Below, one piece after another: positions 19,176 to 27,836 of a stretch of DNA of 64,000 nucleotides. The stretch's first letter is position 1; the number at the start of each line of letters is the position of its first letter. The DNA comes from Vibrio sp. CK2-1 (GTDB lineage: Bacteria > Pseudomonadota > Gammaproteobacteria > Enterobacterales > Vibrionaceae): NCBI RefSeq assembly GCF_021726515.1, contig NZ_JAKKCJ010000002.1, positions 434,001 through 498,000 of the forward strand, written 5' to 3'. The translations under genes were made by a program, and so were the position numbers. A model generated the notes under the pieces. The model saw nothing but the letters and a program-made list of their open reading frames with translations, was not told the DNA's origin and searched no databases.

Positions 19176-20405
19176 TTAATGCAGAATACGAGCGCGAATT
19201 GTGCCTGGTACCGCTTTCATTTTATCTAGTGCTTCTTCTGAGCGTTCCGCTTCGATATCGATCACCACATAACCCATCTCAGCGTTCGTTTGTAGATACT
19301 GCGCCGCAATGTTAATTCCAGCTTCTGCAAAAATGGTGTTAATTTGAGTCAGAATACCCGGGCGGTTTTCGTGAATATGAAGTAGGCGAGAGGTGCCAAT
19401 ATGCTCAGGTAGTGATACCTCTGGGAAGTTAACACAAGACAGCGTCGAACCATTATCTGAGTACTTAGCTAGCTTGCCAGCCACTTCAATACCAATGTTT
19501 TCTTGAGCTTCCTGAGTTGAACCACCAATGTGAGGGGTTAGAATCACGTTATCAAACTTCATCAGTGGTGATTCAAATGGGTCGTTATTGGTTTTTGGCT
19601 CTACTGGGAATACGTCAATTGCTGCGCCACCTAGGTGACCAGACTCTAAAGCATCACATAGTGCAGGAATATCGACGACAGTCCCGCGAGCGGCGTTAAT
19701 AAAGATCGCACCCGGCTTCATTTGTGCAAACTCATCCGCGCCCATCATTTCTTTGGTGCTCATGGTTTCTGGCACATGCAGAGAAATAATGTCTGATTTA
19801 TTGAGCAATTCACTCATGGTCGAGACTTGAGTGGCATTACCAAGTGATAACTTGTTTTCAATATCATAGTAATAAACGCGCATACCTAAGTTTTCAGCCA
19901 GAATACTCAACTGAGTACCGATGTGCCCATAACCGATAATACCAAGACGTTTTCCGCGCGCTTCATAAGATGCATCGGCGCTCTTCTTCCAGATACCACG
20001 GTGAGCCAGTGCATTCTTCTCTGGGATACCACGAAGTAATAGTAAAATCTGGCCTAGAACGAGTTCTGCAACACTACGAGTATTCGAGAATGGTGCGTTA
20101 AACACAGGAATACCACGAGCTGCTGCGGCATTAAGATTGACCTGATTGGTACCAATACAAAAACAACCTACTGCGACAAGTTTTTCTGCTGCATCAAATA
20201 CTTCTTGTGTCAGTTGGGTACGAGAGCGTAGACCTATGAAGTGAACATCTTTTACCGCTTCAAGAAGATCCTCTTCTGAAAGTGAGCCTTTGTGATATTC
20301 AATGTTGGTGTAGCCAGCAGATTGTAGAACTTCTACAGATGATGGGTGAAGGCCTTCAAGAAGGAGAATTTTGATTTTATCTTTACCGAGAGAAACTTTA
20401 GCCAT
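19176..20405 (-). CDS. serA: D-3-phosphoglycerate dehydrogenase
   Basis: First enzyme of serine synthesis, oxidising 3-phosphoglycerate with NAD and inhibited by serine. The 409-residue protein (E. coli 410) has GCFCIGTNQVNLNAAA, the Rossmann LGIIGYGHIGTQL, INAARGTVVDIPAL, the catalytic His region LTPHIGGSTQEAQ, and a C-terminal ACT domain (from about 335, LLHIHENRPGILTQIN) that binds serine. rpiA lies upstream on the same strand, with a terminator between them. Confidence 0.98.
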   Translation of the reverse strand: MAKVSLGKDKIKILLLEGLHPSSVEVLQSAGYTNIEYHKGSLSEEDLLEAVKDVHFIGLRSRTQLTQEVFDAAEKLVAVGCFCIGTNQVNLNAAAARGIPVFNAPFSNTRSVAELVLGQILLLLRGIPEKNALAHRGIWKKSADASYEARGKRLGIIGYGHIGTQLSILAENLGMRVYYYDIENKLSLGNATQVSTMSELLNKSDIISLHVPETMSTKEMMGADEFAQMKPGAIFINAARGTVVDIPALCDALESGHLGGAAIDVFPVEPKTNNDPFESPLMKFDNVILTPHIGGSTQEAQENIGIEVAGKLAKYSDNGSTLSCVNFPEVSLPEHIGTSRLLHIHENRPGILTQINTIFAEAGINIAAQYLQTNAEMGYVVIDIEAERSEEALDKMKAVPGTIRARILH

Positions 20406-20553
20406 GTAACGTCGTCCTTAATAGATAATAATGATTCTTGCGCATGCAATGGCATCACCACGTCTAGTGGCTGTCTGAACATTCCTTGTGCGACTATTTA
20501 ATTAAAATATCAAAAAAATGTGAACTTGGGTAAGGTTTTTAATGAATAAAGTA

Positions 20554-20586
20554 TAAAAAAACGGCACTTTTAAGCACCGTTTTTTA
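20554..20586 (-). terminator. Rho-independent terminator of rpiA
   Basis: AAAAAACGG / CCGTTTTTT stem with an inner CTT/AAG pairing; T run on the minus strand about 35 bp after rpiA. Confidence 0.85.
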
Positions 20587-20616
20587 ATTGACTTTCAAAA
20601 AGAGAAAAATAGCTGA

Positions 20617-21273
20617 TTATTCTTCGATTTTTGCACCTTCAGGTGTACCCGTAATCACTACATCTGCGCCACGGTGAGCAAATAAACCAACCGTTACCAC
20701 ACCCGCAATGCTATTAATTTTATCTTCTAGAGCTTTTGGAGCGACAATCGATAGGTTATGAACATCTAAGATGATATTGCCATTATCGGTTACGATGCCT
20801 TGGCGATATTCAGGAGTACCACCAAGCTTAACAAGTTCACGAGCCACATAAGAGCGAGCCATCGGAATAACTTCAACCGGTAGTGGGAATTTACCTAAAA
20901 CGTCAACCGCTTTAGTACCATCAACAATACACACAAAAGTTTTCGACATTGCCGCGACAATTTTTTCACGGGTTAATGCTGCGCCACCGCCTTTGATCAT
21001 ATCTTTTTGCGCGTTGATTTCATCAGCACCATCGATATAAACGTCCAGACCATCCACTTCATTCGAATCGAATACGTGAATACCTAGTTCTTTTAGTCTT
21101 TCAGTTGAAGCAACAGAACTGGATACTGCCCCTTCAATTTCGTTTTTCATGGTCGCAAGCGCGTCAATAAAGTGATTAACAGTTGAACCGGTTCCCACGC
21201 CCACAATGGTATCTGGTTTTACGTATTTTAAAGCAGCCCAACCAGCGGCTTTTTTCATTTCATCTTGTGTCAT
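20617..21273 (-). CDS. rpiA: Ribose-5-phosphate isomerase A
   Basis: Interconverts ribose 5-phosphate and ribulose 5-phosphate. The 218-residue protein (E. coli 219) shows [16 protein letters not shown], the catalytic DGADEIN (Asp/Glu) and [13 protein letters not shown] motifs, and [12 protein letters not shown]. It completes, with tkt in this window, part of the non-oxidative pentose phosphate pathway. RBS AGGAG lies upstream of the ATG. Confidence 0.97.
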   Translation of the reverse strand: MTQDEMKKAAGWAALKYVKPDTIVGVGTGSTVNHFIDALATMKNEIEGAVSSSVASTERLKELGIHVFDSNEVDGLDVYIDGADEINAQKDMIKGGGAALTREKIVAAMSKTFVCIVDGTKAVDVLGKFPLPVEVIPMARSYVARELVKLGGTPEYRQGIVTDNGNIILDVHNLSIVAPKALEDKINSIAGVVTVGLFAHRGADVVITGTPEGAKIEE

Positions 21274-21348
21274 GAGAACTCCTAAATAGATAAGTAATCG
21301 ATTGCTTTTAAGTGTGTAGTTATCGATATTCCGTTTAAATCGGCGTGA

Positions 21349-21972
21349 TTATAGCGACTTCTCTGCTTTTTCCCAATGCCAGATGTTACTTGGGGTCACA
21401 AATATTGGTAATGGAATGTCCCAATGCTCTATAGGAATCAGTTCTACTTGTTGGCAATCATGAGCTAAGCCGATGGGAAGAGGGCCGATTCCGGTATTAA
21501 ACCATTGCTCTAGAGTGCGATCGTAATACCCTCCGCCCATTCCTAGGCGTTGTCCTGTATGGTCAAAGGCGACCAGTGGGGTAAAGATAATATCGATGTC
21601 TTTGATGAGGCAGATCTGAGTTTGATCGAGTTTAGGTTCAGCGATTCCGTATTTATTATGAGTGATTGGGCTGTCAGCATGATAATTAAGGAAAAGTAAG
21701 TGTCCCTTAGAAAACGGGTGTAAAACAGGTAGCACGACTTTTTTATTTTGTTGCCATAACCACTCAATCACTGGCTTAGTATCTATTTCGCCATCAGAAG
21801 AAAGATAGATAGCGATATTGTTGGCATCATGGATAGCGGGAAGTTGTTTGATTTGTTCCAGAAGTTCGATGCCAGCAGCGGTTTGTTCAGCAGAGGTTAA
21901 GCTAGAGCGTCGCTGACGAATCAGTTGTCGTAATTGTGAACGGGAAAGTTCAGATTGAATTGGATATTTCAT
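21349..21972 (-). CDS. fau: 5-formyltetrahydrofolate cyclo-ligase
   Basis: ATP-dependent conversion of 5-formyl-THF to 5,10-methenyl-THF (YgfA/Fau). From the ATG at 21972 the 207-residue protein has the RSQLRQLIRQRRSSL start. It carries the signature RLGMGGGYYDRTLEQW with the catalytic glycine-rich loop, and PIGLAHDCQQVELIP near the end. The frame is open to 22086, but that extension reads through 6S RNA and is rejected. The start codon lies only about 5 nt after the predicted 6S 3' end. In E. coli ssrS and ygfA share a transcript, so the same is likely here. Confidence 0.95.
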   Translation of the reverse strand: MKYPIQSELSRSQLRQLIRQRRSSLTSAEQTAAGIELLEQIKQLPAIHDANNIAIYLSSDGEIDTKPVIEWLWQQNKKVVLPVLHPFSKGHLLFLNYHADSPITHNKYGIAEPKLDQTQICLIKDIDIIFTPLVAFDHTGQRLGMGGGYYDRTLEQWFNTGIGPLPIGLAHDCQQVELIPIEHWDIPLPIFVTPSNIWHWEKAEKSL

Positions 21973-21977
21973 AGTAA

Positions 21978-22166
21978 GGAATACCCCAAAGTGCCGTTGA
22001 GAATTGATGGACCTATGAACCAGCGAGTTCAAGGCGGATCCGCAATGAAAACCGTAGGCTTCTCGGTACGAGCCGAGCTTGCTCAATAGTTCTCAAATAC
22101 CGATCCTGGGTTGTTGCTTATCGGCTCAGGGACTTAAATCCTCTGACAAACACTCCAGGGTAAATT
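21978..22166 (-). ncRNA. ssrS: 6S RNA
   Basis: Small RNA that binds RNA polymerase sigma-70 holoenzyme by mimicking an open promoter. On the minus strand the conserved E. coli blocks are visible: GTCCCTGAGCCGATA, GAGCAAGCTCGG with CCGAGAAGCCT, and CCTTGAACTCGCTGGTTCA. The closing stem pairs the 5' ACCCTGGAGTGT with the 3' GGCACTTTGGGGTA, giving about 189 nt. Location between zapA and fau is the standard ssrS locus. Ends are estimated to within a few bases. Confidence 0.93.
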
Positions 22167-22207
22167 TGGCTACGTTATTGAATGTAGAGTTTACGGATTC
22201 AATCGCG

Positions 22208-22483
22208 TTAGTTTTTGGCTAGCGCTTTGTCTAATGCTTTTGACAATTGCTCGATGCGCTGTGCCATTTGCTGACTATCACTAAGTTCATCTTTTAATTC
22301 TTGAACTTCATAACAAGCATTTAAAGCTGCGATAATCAGTAGCTGTTCAATGTTGTGTACTTTAGTACGTTCAGTCATTTGGTTCAAGCGTCGGTTTAAT
22401 TCATTAGCAGCAGCATGCAAGGCCTCTTCTTGTCCCGGTGGACAATTGACGCGAGTGAGTTTTCCTAATATTTCGACTTCCAC
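22208..22483 (-). CDS. zapA: Cell division protein ZapA
   Basis: Binds FtsZ and promotes bundling of the Z ring. The 91-residue protein has the family block EILGKLTRVNCPPGQEEAL, the EQLLIIAALNACYEVQELKDE helix, and a C-terminal coiled coil. There is no ATG in the frame: an in-frame stop lies five codons upstream of a GTG at 22483, so translation most likely starts at this GTG. That makes it shorter at the N-terminus than E. coli ZapA (109 residues). Confidence 0.92.
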   Translation of the reverse strand: MEVEILGKLTRVNCPPGQEEALHAAANELNRRLNQMTERTKVHNIEQLLIIAALNACYEVQELKDELSDSQQMAQRIEQLSKALDKALAKN

Positions 22484-22768
22484 TGGGGCGCACTCTTAAT
22501 AGCTGATGAAAAAGTACAATCTTAATATAAAACCCTTGGTTAAGATTGTTCGACTGAGGGGGAAACTATAGGCTAAATTGCCTTACATGTTCAAGCATTT
22601 CAGACGTGTGGGCTTTTATTTTGCTGAATGTTGACCGATTCGCTTACAAAGTGAGTCATTTGCTTCATTTTATTGGTGATGATGGCGGTTATTTGGGGAT
22701 TAACATTTTCGGGCTTGGCTTTGAATTGATATACTCAAATAAAATTGACCAACCAAGTGAGACGACTC

Positions 22769-23338
22769 ATGAGCGATATTCGCCTACCTGATTACAATCA
22801 AGCCTTAACAGAACTGACTTCTGCTTCGTTATCGGTAACACCAGCAGAATTACAGGGCTTAATTGCCGGTATGTTAAGCGGTGGCATTCCAACGGATAAT
22901 GATAATTGGAAGACTATCTTGTTTGATTATACCAATGACGGAATGGGTTGGCCTGTAAGTGCGGCGACATTAGCTGAAACGCTTTATGCATTTTCGATGA
23001 AAGAATTAAGTGGCACGAGCATGGAATTGACCATGTTGTTGCCAAGTGATGATGAATTACTTAATTATGCCGATGCGGTTTCAGAATGGGTTAACCACTT
23101 TATTTCTGGTTTAGGGCTTGCAGGTTCAAGCTTAGCGAAATTATCTGCCGAAACCAAAGAAGCACTCGCCGATCTAGAAGAGATTTCTAAGCTAGGGATC
23201 GATGAAGATGATGATTTTTCTGAACAGGCGATTTTGTTAGAACAAGTGATTGAGCATGTCAAAGTATGTGTACTGACTATTCATGCCGATTTAGCAGCAA
23301 AACCTGCGGCTCCTGCTGAGTCTAAAACCTTACATTAA
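22769..23338 (+). CDS. ygfB: UPF0149 family protein YgfB
   Basis: Conserved alpha-helical protein of unknown biochemistry (UPF0149). The 189-residue protein has LTPAEL-like VTPAELQGLIAGMLSGG, WVNHFISGLGLAGSSLAKLSAE, DLEEISKLGIDEDDD, and ends in TLH exactly as E. coli YgfB. Start at 22769 (MSDIRLPDYNQAL); the frame opens at 22745. It is divergent from zapA and lies 9 bp before ubiH, with no pepP between them, unlike E. coli. Confidence 0.93.
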   Translation: MSDIRLPDYNQALTELTSASLSVTPAELQGLIAGMLSGGIPTDNDNWKTILFDYTNDGMGWPVSAATLAETLYAFSMKELSGTSMELTMLLPSDDELLNYADAVSEWVNHFISGLGLAGSSLAKLSAETKEALADLEEISKLGIDEDDDFSEQAILLEQVIEHVKVCVLTIHADLAAKPAAPAESKTLH

Positions 23339-23347
23339 GGTCATCTT

Positions 23348-24538
23348 ATGAAGTGTTACGATATTGCAATTATTGGCGCAGGAATGGCTGGTGCAACCTT
23401 AGCTCTAGCGGTTGATCGTTTGTGTCGCGGGCAGTTGAGCATTGCGGTGATTGAAGCCCATCAAATGAATCAGCAGCAAGCTCATCCGGGGTTTGATTCG
23501 CGCGCGATTGCACTATCTTATGGCACGGTAAGTATTTTACAGCGGTTGGAGTTATGGCATCACTTTGAAGATTTAGTGACGGCGATTACCGATATTGAAG
23601 TCTCCGATCGCGGACATCTTGGTCTCGCTGATATTACCGCAGAGCAAGAGAACGTAGACGCTTTGGGTTATGTGGTTGAGCTTGAAAATGTTGGCCGTAT
23701 TTATCAGCAAGCATTGAGTGATTGTTCTGCGGTTGACTATTTTTGTCCTGCCAAAGTTTCGAATATCGAACGCACGCTTGAGAAAGTTACCGTCTCATTA
23801 AATGATGGACAAATGTTCGAGACTCGTTTGCTGGTGGCCGCTGATGGCGCGTTATCGGAAAGCTGCCAGCAACTTAATATTCCATTGCAAGAAATCGATT
23901 TTGAACAATTTGCCGTGATAGCGAATGTTTGTACGGAAATAGCACCTCAAGGTAGAGCATTTGAGCGCTTTACGGAAACTGGTCCTGTGGCTTTTTTACC
24001 TATGTCACAAGGACGTAGTTCGGTCGTGTGGTGCATGCCAGAGGCGCGAGCACAACAGATTATGCAGGCCGATGAAGCAACGTTAATTGCGGCTTTACAA
24101 AAAGATTTTGGTTGGCGTTTAGGCAAGGTAACCAAAGTTGGCAAGCCAGCTTGTTATCCCTTGTTATTGCGCTATCGAGATTCGGTGGTATCACATCGCT
24201 TTGCCATTGTGGGGAATGCGGCGCAAACCTTACACCCGATTGCCGGTCAAGGCTTTAACTTGGGGATTCGTGATGTGATCAGCTTAGCGGAAGAAGTTTC
24301 ATCTGCTTATCAATCGCATGGCGATATTGGCTGTTATTCTATGCTGTCTCGTTACCGACAGCGACGTGAGTGCGACCGTAATCAAACCATGTCATTGACT
24401 GCGAGCTTAGTGCACTGCTTTTCCAATCATTGGCCGGCGATGCGTATCGGTCGTAACCTAGGTTTACTGGCTATCAATCATTTACCTTATATTAAGCAAC
24501 CTATAGTCAAGCGTACTATGGGATTAGTGGAGCGATAA
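23348..24538 (+). CDS. ubiH: 2-octaprenyl-6-methoxyphenol hydroxylase
   Basis: FAD-dependent monooxygenase that hydroxylates C1 of the ubiquinone ring. The 396-residue protein starts with the GAGMAG FAD-binding motif (10-15). It has the DG motif in VAADGALSESC and the GD-type segment FAIVGNAAQTLHPIAGQGFNLG. The GNAAQTLHP variant identifies UbiH rather than UbiI. It lies 9 bp after ygfB and 1 bp before ubiI, so the three form an operon. Confidence 0.95.
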   Translation: MKCYDIAIIGAGMAGATLALAVDRLCRGQLSIAVIEAHQMNQQQAHPGFDSRAIALSYGTVSILQRLELWHHFEDLVTAITDIEVSDRGHLGLADITAEQENVDALGYVVELENVGRIYQQALSDCSAVDYFCPAKVSNIERTLEKVTVSLNDGQMFETRLLVAADGALSESCQQLNIPLQEIDFEQFAVIANVCTEIAPQGRAFERFTETGPVAFLPMSQGRSSVVWCMPEARAQQIMQADEATLIAALQKDFGWRLGKVTKVGKPACYPLLLRYRDSVVSHRFAIVGNAAQTLHPIAGQGFNLGIRDVISLAEEVSSAYQSHGDIGCYSMLSRYRQRRECDRNQTMSLTASLVHCFSNHWPAMRIGRNLGLLAINHLPYIKQPIVKRTMGLVER

Positions 24539-24539
24539 C

Positions 24540-25760
24540 ATGCAGAGTTTTGATATCACCATCGTTGGCGGTGGCATGGTAGGTCTAGCCTTAGCTGCTT
24601 CGTTTGCCGAGAGTAATTTACGTATTGCGGTTATCGAAGGGCAGACGCCTGATGAATCATTAAATGATGCACCGGATACGCGAGTTTCCGCATTGAGTCG
24701 CGCCAGTGAAAATTTCCTGAAAAATATTAAAGCTTGGGATGGCATCACCCGCCGTCGAATTGCGCCTTATCATGCGATGGAAGTATGGGAAAAAGACAGC
24801 TTTGCTCGTTTAGAGTTTAAAGCCAATGATTTAGCTCAGTCTAACTTAGGGCATATTGTTGAGAATCGTGTTATTCAATTAGCCTTGCTCGAGCGAGTCA
24901 AGCAGCTATCGAATGTTTCATTATTTATGCCAAATCGTTGCGCGACGATGGCTATTGGTGAAAGTGAGGCGTGGTTAACTCTAGATAATGGCGACTCTAT
25001 TTCAAGTAAGCTAGTCGTGGGTGCCGATGGAGCGAATTCTTGGGTTAGAACCCATCAAGATATCCCATTAACGCATTGGGATTACGGCCATAGTGCGATT
25101 GTTGCGAATATTCGAACTACCGAACCTCACCAAGGTGTGGCAAGACAAATCTTTACTCCACAAGGGCCAATCGCTTTCTTGCCGTTATCTGATCCTCATT
25201 TATGTTCTCTAGTTTGGTCTACCGATCCTAACCGTGCCGATACTTTACTTTCTCGCTCAGAGACAACGTTTAATCAGGTTTTGACTAGTGAGTTCGATAC
25301 CAGACTAGGCTTGTGTAGTGTTGAAGGTGAGCGCTGTGCTTTTCCGTTGAAAATGCGTTATGCACGCAACTTTGTGGTTGAGCGAGTTGCGTTAGTCGGC
25401 GATGCGGCGCACACCATACATCCACTAGCTGGCCAAGGCGTAAACTTAGGTTTTCTTGATGCGGCGAGCTTAGCAGAAGAAGTATTGACTTTGTGGCAGC
25501 AAGGGGAAGATATTGGTCTACAGCGCAATTTGAGATCGTATGAACGCTGGCGTAAAGCAGAAGCGGCAAAAATGATCGCGGCGATGCAAGGCTTTAAAGA
25601 TTTATTTGAAGGGGAAAACCCGGCTAAGAAGTTAGTCCGTGGGCTTGGCATGCAATTTATTGGTCAGTTGCCAGGCATGAAAGAAGAAATGATGAAAAGA
25701 GCGCTAGGTATTACCGGAAAATTACCAAGCTTAGCTCAAGCGAAATCTCCTCAACTGTAA
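24540..25760 (+). CDS. ubiI: 2-octaprenylphenol hydroxylase (UbiI/VisC)
   Basis: FAD monooxygenase of aerobic ubiquinone synthesis (C5 hydroxylation). The 406-residue protein has GGGMVG (10-15), DTRVSALSRASENFLKNI, the VVGADGANSWVR segment and ALVGDAAHTIHPLAGQGVNLGF. It is paralogous to the adjacent ubiH and follows it directly. UbiF is the alternative, but position and the VSALSRAS segment favour UbiI. A bidirectional terminator follows. Confidence 0.93.
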   Translation: MQSFDITIVGGGMVGLALAASFAESNLRIAVIEGQTPDESLNDAPDTRVSALSRASENFLKNIKAWDGITRRRIAPYHAMEVWEKDSFARLEFKANDLAQSNLGHIVENRVIQLALLERVKQLSNVSLFMPNRCATMAIGESEAWLTLDNGDSISSKLVVGADGANSWVRTHQDIPLTHWDYGHSAIVANIRTTEPHQGVARQIFTPQGPIAFLPLSDPHLCSLVWSTDPNRADTLLSRSETTFNQVLTSEFDTRLGLCSVEGERCAFPLKMRYARNFVVERVALVGDAAHTIHPLAGQGVNLGFLDAASLAEEVLTLWQQGEDIGLQRNLRSYERWRKAEAAKMIAAMQGFKDLFEGENPAKKLVRGLGMQFIGQLPGMKEEMMKRALGITGKLPSLAQAKSPQL

Positions 25761-25802
25761 ATAACTTCCGTTGGGGTTAATTAAATACACGACTGATAAA
25801 CG

Positions 25803-25835
25803 AAAAAAGGTTGGCTATCAAAGCCAACCTTTTTC
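25803..25835. terminator. Bidirectional terminator between ubiI and the ytfK-like gene
   Basis: A 12-13-bp stem (AAAGGTTGGCT / AGCCAACCTTT) with A and T runs on both sides, placed between convergent genes. Confidence 0.9.
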
Positions 25836-25853
25836 AATTCTATTCATTTTAAT

Positions 25854-26054
25854 CTAAGCACAGCGCATGCGGCTAATTTCTTGATTGATCTCTTTGACCA
25901 TTTTGTAATGTTGAACTTGCGCCTGTGATGGAATGATTAACTTTGCATTATCGAATTCAAACTTACCCACACCATTGATATAAATACGCCCTTTGAAAAA
26001 ACGGCTTACATGCCTTGCGACGGCTCTTGGTACATATTTATTAAATAATCTCAT
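25854..26054 (-). CDS. ytfK: DUF1107 protein, YtfK-like
   Basis: A 66-residue basic protein similar by eye to E. coli YtfK (68 residues). The shared pattern is MRxF.KYxPxxVARxV...F.GRxYIxxVG.FEFD..K..IP near the N-terminus and a helical ..MVKEINQEISRMR tail. E. coli YtfK stimulates (p)ppGpp synthesis by SpoT during phosphate and fatty-acid starvation; the same role here is inference. An AAGGATG RBS sits upstream of the ATG. It is monocistronic, with a terminator downstream, and lies far from E. coli's ytfK context. Confidence 0.85.
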   Translation of the reverse strand: MRLFNKYVPRAVARHVSRFFKGRIYINGVGKFEFDNAKLIIPSQAQVQHYKMVKEINQEISRMRCA

Positions 26055-26685
26055 ACTAACATCCTTATAGTAACTGAGGTCATTATACTGGTTTTATGAA
26101 GCTATATTGTTAAATTTTTATTTTTTATGTGAAAAATGATGCGGCCATCAAATTTTAATGCTGTTTTAATCTGAAATGATAGTGTTTGTATCTGCCAATA
26201 AAATAGATGCTGATGCTTTATTGTTTTGAGTGATGATTTAGGCAAAAAAATGCCCACGAAAAAAGTAGCGTGGGCGAATAGTCACAGATGCATTATACAA
26301 AGTGGATATGGCTGGAAGAACCAGCACAACACTTTACTGGTTAATTCACTTAATCAAATGAAGTCATGAATCAACCTGCCAATAAATCATACATTAAAAA
26401 AGGTCAGATCAATATTTATTCAAAATAAATGATTAAAAATTCTTTATTTTGTTTTTTCTTGTGTGAGTAAGATCGATGTTTAATGAATGCGAGTGCAATA
26501 AATTGTATTGATAAGCGATCAAGCTTTGCTCTGAATATTGAGGCTCTGAGGATGGGGCTCGAAAGATTAACGAGCGAATGCTTGGGCTAAGTGATAGTTG
26601 GGCTAAAGGCGGGGGAGAGATTAGAGAGTCGAGTAGGTAGATGTGCACTCTAACTAACCTAGTCAATTAGAGTGCATAATTTCAA
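26055..26685. other. Long intergenic region ytfK / ygfZ
   Basis: About 630 bp without a credible gene. It holds the candidate sRNA with terminator (26244-26380), a 10-bp inverted repeat (26644-26653 with 26667-26676) just after the ygfZ stop, and two exact 9-bp direct repeats TTGGGCTAA (26582-26590 and 26598-26606). A 77-codon minus-strand frame (26433-26666) lacks an RBS and is rejected. Confidence 0.6.
26244..26380 (-). ncRNA. Candidate small RNA, about 137 nt
   Basis: Minus-strand signals frame a transcript not attached to a gene. A -10-like TATGAT ends about 7 nt before 26380, with a TTGATC 15 bp further upstream. A two-part hairpin follows (outer 26299-26304 with 26330-26335; inner 26311-26315 with 26321-26325). 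A textbook terminator ends it (GCCCACG 26252-26258 with CGTGGGC 26269-26275, then seven U). The 15-bp promoter spacing is short, and I do not recognise the sequence. It could instead be the 3' end of a long ygfZ transcript. Confidence 0.55.
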
Positions 26686-27672
26686 TTATTCTTCTTCAAG
26701 TGAATAAGGGAGTTCGGCAAAGCTTAATTGAGCCTCTGGGAATGCTTCTAAACGAAACACAGTATCAGGCTCTAAATTATTGGGTAGTACCGCTAGTGCG
26801 ATCAATTTACCATCACTGAATTGATAGTAATTATTGAGCTGACCTGCACCTCGCCAGTTTTCACCTACTTGGCGCTCTAATTTAAGATTGTCGTTTAACT
26901 CTGAATGAAGTTCACCTTGTAAGCAGAATAATGCACGCTTATTAATGCCGCGGTATTTGGCTCGGGCGACCGTTTCCTGTCCGGTATAACAACCTTTTTG
27001 GAACGAAATACCACCGAGTGCTTGCAAGTTCATTGCCTGTGGAATGTGTTCGAGTTGTTCATGTTGGTCGATTCGCGGTAGGGCGTCCATCACATCGGCG
27101 TGATCCCATAAACGCTCATCAGATAAAGTGAGATCGCTATTTTTTTCAATAAGTTGTTCTGCACTTTGCTTTGATAACATCAATAACCAACGGTTGGCGC
27201 TGATTGGCACTGCGGTACCAGATTCTAGTGCGATGACTTGTAGGTTATCTTGATCAATAGATTGGCCAGATAGTTGCGCGATAAACGAAGTTGCTTGGCT
27301 ACCCATAAGACCAAGGAAAACATCAGCGCTTTGTTCGATGACTACCTTAGAAAAAATGGCGTACTTTTTTATTTCCACTAATTCTTTTTCGATAGCAGAA
27401 GCACGCTGAAACATGGCATAGCCGTCATTGTGGTGGAATAGACGGAAAGTACTCAGCATTTTCCCTTTGGCATCACAATGCGCGCCTAGGGTTGATTGGT
27501 CTGCTTCGAGCGATACCACATCACTGGTAATTTGTCCTTGTAGATAAGATTTTTTGTCATCACCGGTCATGGTGATCGCACCCCAAGAGGCAAGGTGACA
27601 CAGGACTAAATCGGGAAAGGCTTGTGTTGATGCGAGAGGATAAGCGGTAAAAGTATCATTCCAATTCATCAT
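26686..27672 (-). CDS. ygfZ: Folate-binding tRNA-modifying protein YgfZ
   Basis: GcvT-like folate-binding protein that helps maintain Fe-S enzymes such as MiaB. The 328-residue protein contains the signature KGCYTGQE (226-233, with the essential Cys), the LQGQITSDV region near 45 and a GKMLSTFRL segment. A second ATG follows directly at 27669; AGGA upstream fits both. It is divergent from sdhE, the standard arrangement. Confidence 0.95.
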   Translation of the reverse strand: MMNWNDTFTAYPLASTQAFPDLVLCHLASWGAITMTGDDKKSYLQGQITSDVVSLEADQSTLGAHCDAKGKMLSTFRLFHHNDGYAMFQRASAIEKELVEIKKYAIFSKVVIEQSADVFLGLMGSQATSFIAQLSGQSIDQDNLQVIALESGTAVPISANRWLLMLSKQSAEQLIEKNSDLTLSDERLWDHADVMDALPRIDQHEQLEHIPQAMNLQALGGISFQKGCYTGQETVARAKYRGINKRALFCLQGELHSELNDNLKLERQVGENWRGAGQLNNYYQFSDGKLIALAVLPNNLEPDTVFRLEAFPEAQLSFAELPYSLEEE

Positions 27673-27836
27673 AATGTCCTAGTTGATGGTTCAATAAAGT
27701 TATTCACCATGGTACTGGCGTAATTGATATTTGTCAGCATTTGTTGTGATTGTTACTGAGTCTGTGATTGCTGCACTAGTTGCTAGACAGGTGAGCTGAT
27801 AAACTCGACCAATATGCATTATGAGATGGAACCGTT

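Noticed and set aside
21973-22086. N-terminal extension of fau
   Set aside because: It translates 6S RNA; the conserved protein begins at the ATG at 21972.
22606-22791. 61-codon plus-strand frame before ygfB
   Set aside because: No RBS and it overlaps the ygfB start in another frame; it is promoter sequence.
26433-26666. 77-codon minus-strand frame in the ytfK-ygfZ gap
   Set aside because: TTG start without RBS, low-complexity composition, no recognisable domain.
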